Shown: in pieces, positions 5,695 to 7,346 of the stretch | Layout of the letters: the number at the start of each line of letters is the position of its first letter | Numbering within the stretch: the stretch's first letter is position 1 | Assembly: GCA_009776905.1 (NCBI GenBank) | Contig: WRMX01000132.1 | Span: 1 to 7,346, forward strand | Source: Oscillospiraceae bacterium | GTDB lineage: Bacteria > Bacillota > Clostridia > Oscillospirales > Oscillospiraceae | Length of the DNA: 7,346 bases | Direction of reading: 5' to 3' | Notes under the pieces: model-generated | What the model was told of the DNA's origin: nothing | The model's input: only the letters and a program-made list of their open reading frames with translations | Databases searched by the model: none | Made by a program: the position numbers and the translations under genes

Positions 5695-5750
5695 GCATTA
5701 TTTTATGTTTTTGTTTTTCTGAAAAACCAATGGCGCATCGCGCGCGGATA

Positions 5751-5759
5751 TGGTACAAT
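5751..5759 (+). promoter_or_regulatory. Probable extended -10 promoter of the rhomboid-like gene
   Basis: TGG followed by TACAAT matches the TGN-TATAAT extended -10 pattern. It lies about 30 bp before the TTG start at 5791, giving a short leader. No good -35 is visible, which extended -10 promoters tolerate. Confidence 0.5.
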
Positions 5760-5777
5760 CAAGACAGAAAACGACAC

Positions 5778-5783
5778 GGGAGG
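5778..5783 (+). promoter_or_regulatory. Ribosome binding site that fixes the TTG start at 5791
   Basis: GGGAGG is followed by 7 nt and then TTG at 5791. The frame is open far upstream (from 5287), but that upstream part overlaps rplS in antisense and crosses both promoters. The site therefore decides the start. Confidence 0.75.
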
Positions 5784-5790
5784 CGCAACT

Positions 5791-6687
5791 TTGAGATCAA
5801 TCAGCCGCGCAATCGACAAATTCTGCATCAAGCACCGTAGGTTCGGCATACCGAAACTGATGAGGTACGTCGTATTCATATCTGCGGCCATCTACGTCAT
5901 ATCCATGATGGACAAAACCGGGACGCTTTTCAGCTTCATCGCGTTCCACCCGCGCATGATCGCCCGAGGCGAAATATGGCGGCTCGTGACATGGGTGTTC
6001 ATTCCCCTCGGCGACAACGTAATTTTCACAGCAATTTCGCTGTACTTCTACTATTTCATCGGGACAACGCTGGAGCGAGAATGGGGCACGCCCAAATTCA
6101 CCATATACTACCTTGCCGGCATCGCGCTTAACATCATATACGGTTTTGTTACGTGGTTCATAATAAAATCAACTATGTATTCGGCGATTTTGGATTATGT
6201 GTGGTACGGTTTCATCCTCCTGACGCCGAGCTTCCTGAACCTGTCGATGTTCTTCGCCTTCGCCGCGCTCTTCCCCGACAACCGCGTCATGCTCTTCTTC
6301 ATCATCCCGATTAAAGTAAAGTGGCTCGCGCTCGTCGACGCCGGTTTCTTCATATACTATGTCATAGAAAGAATGGTCAATGCCCAATACGCAATGGCCC
6401 TGCTCCCGATCGTCGCGATACTCAATTTCATAATAATATGCGGGGGCGACGTGATCGACTATCTGCGGCCGTATAAGGCGCGCGCTTCGCCGCAGGTCGT
6501 TAAGTTCAGGAGGGCGGCAAAGCAGGCCCAGCGCAGTAATGAGGACAGTCCATTTCGCCACAAGTGCTCCGTTTGCGGGAAAACCGACGCGGAATACCCG
6601 GGCTTGGAGTTTCGCTATTGCTCCCGTTGCGAGGGATACCACTGCTATTGCATCGACCACATCAACAGCCACATACACATTGTGTGA
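5791..6687 (+). CDS. Rhomboid-like membrane protein lacking the protease dyad, with C-terminal Cys/His zinc-binding tail
   Basis: This is a 298-residue membrane protein with hydrophobic segments near 25-40, 64-92, 104-126, 134-161, 166-191 and 200-218. The region EIWRLVTWVFIPLG (61-74) and TTLEREWGTPKFTIYYLAG (92-110) resemble the rhomboid WR motif and L1 loop. However, the rhomboid catalytic GxSG serine and the histidine of the last core helix are absent: the corresponding segments read LTPSFLNLSMFF and LALVDAGFF. Proteolysis is therefore unlikely, and the protein is better called a rhomboid pseudoprotease-like protein. The cytoplasmic-looking C-terminus holds C259, C262, C277, C280, H284, C285, C287, H290, H294 and H296, enough for two zinc sites. 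Translation starts at TTG 5791 behind GGGAGG. It is transcribed divergently from rplS and converges on rpsU. Substrate or partner is unknown. Confidence 0.85.
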   Translation: MRSISRAIDKFCIKHRRFGIPKLMRYVVFISAAIYVISMMDKTGTLFSFIAFHPRMIARGEIWRLVTWVFIPLGDNVIFTAISLYFYYFIGTTLEREWGTPKFTIYYLAGIALNIIYGFVTWFIIKSTMYSAILDYVWYGFILLTPSFLNLSMFFAFAALFPDNRVMLFFIIPIKVKWLALVDAGFFIYYVIERMVNAQYAMALLPIVAILNFIIICGGDVIDYLRPYKARASPQVVKFRRAAKQAQRSNEDSPFRHKCSVCGKTDAEYPGLEFRYCSRCEGYHCYCIDHINSHIHIV

Positions 6688-6711
6688 TGATGCTACGCGG
6701 ATATGTGAAGC

Positions 6712-6737
6712 GGCCGGATCGCAAATGCGACCCGGCC
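6712..6737. terminator. Strong hairpin between convergent genes
   Basis: GGCCGG (6712-6717) and TCGCA (6719-6723) pair with TGCGA (6726-6730) and CCGGCC (6732-6737). The result is an 11-bp stem with one A-C mismatch and a 2-nt loop. It sits between the end of the rhomboid-like gene (6687) and the end of rpsU (6794). There is no T-run on either side, so it is a bidirectional, non-canonical terminator candidate or an mRNA 3'-end stabiliser. A smaller GGCGC/GCGCC hairpin lies at 6767-6779. Confidence 0.5.
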
Positions 6738-6793
6738 ATGTCATATTGTGGTAATTATTGGACCTTGGCGCACAGCGCCGATGAAAGAAAATA

Positions 6794-6979
6794 TCAGTTG
6801 TAACGCTTGTTCTTATTCTTGCGGGCGGCCTCGGACTTTTTGCGGCGCTTGACGCTGGGGCTCTGGTAGTATTCCTTCTTCCTCAGATCCGAGAGCACTC
6901 CTGATTTCGCGCAATTGCGCTTGAACCTCTTCAGTGCGCTGTCCAGAGACTCGTTGTCTTTGATGTGGACTTCCGACAT
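6794..6979 (-). CDS. rpsU: 30S ribosomal protein S21
   Basis: S21 is a small, basic 30S protein that contacts the 16S 3' end region and supports initiation. The 61-residue sequence begins MSEVHIKDNESLDSALKRFK and contains RNCAKSGVLSDLRKKEYYQ, then a basic tail rich in Lys and Arg (KRRKKSEAARKNKNKR). Length and all segments fit the family, particularly the Firmicutes type. The ATG at 6979 follows GGAGGGAGGGA. A consensus promoter lies about 80-110 bp upstream, and the gene appears to be transcribed alone. It converges on the rhomboid-like gene. Confidence 0.97.
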   Translation of the reverse strand: MSEVHIKDNESLDSALKRFKRNCAKSGVLSDLRKKEYYQSPSVKRRKKSEAARKNKNKRYN

Positions 6980-6984
6980 TTATC

Positions 6985-6996
6985 TTCCCTCCCTCC
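6985..6996 (-). promoter_or_regulatory. Ribosome binding site of rpsU
   Basis: Minus-strand GGAGGGAGGGA lies directly upstream of the ATG at 6979; the two overlapping GGAGG/GGAGGG-like words give several spacings. A CGCGC/GCGCG hairpin (7001-7016) sits just before it. Confidence 0.75.
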
Positions 6997-7061
6997 GGCA
7001 CGCGCCTCGAAGCGCGATTCAAGGGCCATTCACATGGCTGCATCGTTGTTGCTTGATGTTC

Positions 7062-7090
7062 ATTATATAGACGCGCAACGCGGTTGTCAA
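7062..7090 (-). promoter_or_regulatory. Consensus sigma-A promoter of rpsU
   Basis: On the minus strand a perfect TTGACA (7085-7090) and a perfect TATAAT (7062-7067) are separated by exactly 17 bp. An A-run lies upstream of the -35 (7094-7100), like an UP element. Initiation near 7055 would give a leader of about 75 nt. Confidence 0.93.
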
Positions 7091-7127
7091 TCATTTTTTT
7101 CGAGCTTTCTCCGAGAGCAATCCCATG

Positions 7128-7346
7128 TCACGTGTTCGTTATCGTCTCGTGCGCAAGCGCGCAGCGCTTCTTGTCGTGAGCCACGCCCATGCATAGGACC
7201 TCGCCGCGAAGGCCCTCGTAGTAGCGGTTGTCGAGTATCTGCCGCAGCGCGTCATCCTTCAGCGTCTCGATTTCCTCGCCCTGCTTGAACTCTATGACGA
7301 CGTGCGGCCTGTCGCCCGACAGCGACTCCATCAGGATGTCGCTGCG
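7128..7346 (-). CDS. PD-(D/E)XK nuclease-domain protein, C-terminal end (partial)
   Basis: The open frame runs off the right edge, so only the last 72 codons are present, ending at TGA 7128. The segment HVVIEFKQ gives the E-x-K part of a PD-(D/E)XK nuclease core. It is followed by DDALRQILDNRYYEGLRG and VLCMGVAHDKKRCALA. This pattern matches the C-terminal nuclease domain (DUF1703/PDDEXK_9 type) of proteins that usually carry an AAA-ATPase-like N-terminal domain and are abundant in gut and rumen bacteria. Their function is not well established. The N-terminal part is outside the window, so the full architecture cannot be checked. The Met at 7331 is internal, not a start. Family call is from motif memory. 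Confidence 0.75.
   Translation of the reverse strand, partial: RSDILMESLSGDRPHVVIEFKQGEEIETLKDDALRQILDNRYYEGLRGEVLCMGVAHDKKRCALAHETITNT

Noticed and set aside
5287..5790. N-terminal extension of the rhomboid-like frame
   Set aside because: It is antisense to rplS and its promoter, and TTG 5791 has a well-placed GGGAGG.
6169..6744. Minus-strand Glu/Arg-rich frame opposite the rhomboid-like gene
   Set aside because: It is antisense to a membrane protein with hydrophobic segments, and its composition is the complement of that gene.
6965..7288. Plus-strand frame over the rpsU promoter
   Set aside because: It covers the rpsU start, its consensus promoter and the antisense of the nuclease-domain gene; no family motifs.

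Overview
The window looks like a chromosomal segment of a low-to-moderate-GC Firmicute, probably a gut or rumen Clostridia relative. This rests on the order rplS - lepB - rbgA(ylqF) - rnhB - yraN, the Clostridia-like S21 and threonine synthase sequences, purine-rich Shine-Dalgarno sites and consensus sigma-A-type promoters. The lineage is inferred from gene content and order, not from a search.

Layout from left to right: 1-170 is a non-coding block dense in short hairpins. Then come thrC (threonine synthase), yraN, rnhB (RNase HII), rbgA (50S-assembly GTPase) and lepB (signal peptidase I), all on the minus strand, so transcription runs right to left. rplS (ribosomal protein L19) lies upstream of lepB and is separated from it by a clear intrinsic terminator and an apparent lepB promoter. 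A divergent promoter region of about 235 bp separates rplS from a plus-strand gene for a rhomboid-like membrane protein that lacks the protease residues and ends in a cysteine/histidine zinc-finger-like tail. That gene converges on rpsU (ribosomal protein S21, minus strand), which has a textbook promoter. The right edge holds the C-terminal end of a PD-(D/E)XK nuclease-domain protein.

Most of the genes serve ribosome production (L19, S21, RbgA), genome maintenance (RNase HII, YraN) and protein export (LepB), with threonine synthesis at the distal end.

The striking part is an excess of short tandem repeats. There is a 27-bp repeat inside thrC, a 21-bp repeat inside rbgA, a 36-bp duplication inside an unusual Ala/Asp/Ser-rich extension of lepB, and a 37-bp intergenic repeat between rbgA and rnhB. 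All three coding repeats are multiples of three and keep the frame open. Two related copies of a short GTCATTCTGAG...GAAGAATCT-type element also flank yraN. I did not find a CRISPR array, insertion sequence, tRNA, rRNA or recognisable defence operon. The best candidates for something undescribed are the repeat expansion of housekeeping genes and the rhomboid-like zinc-tail protein.
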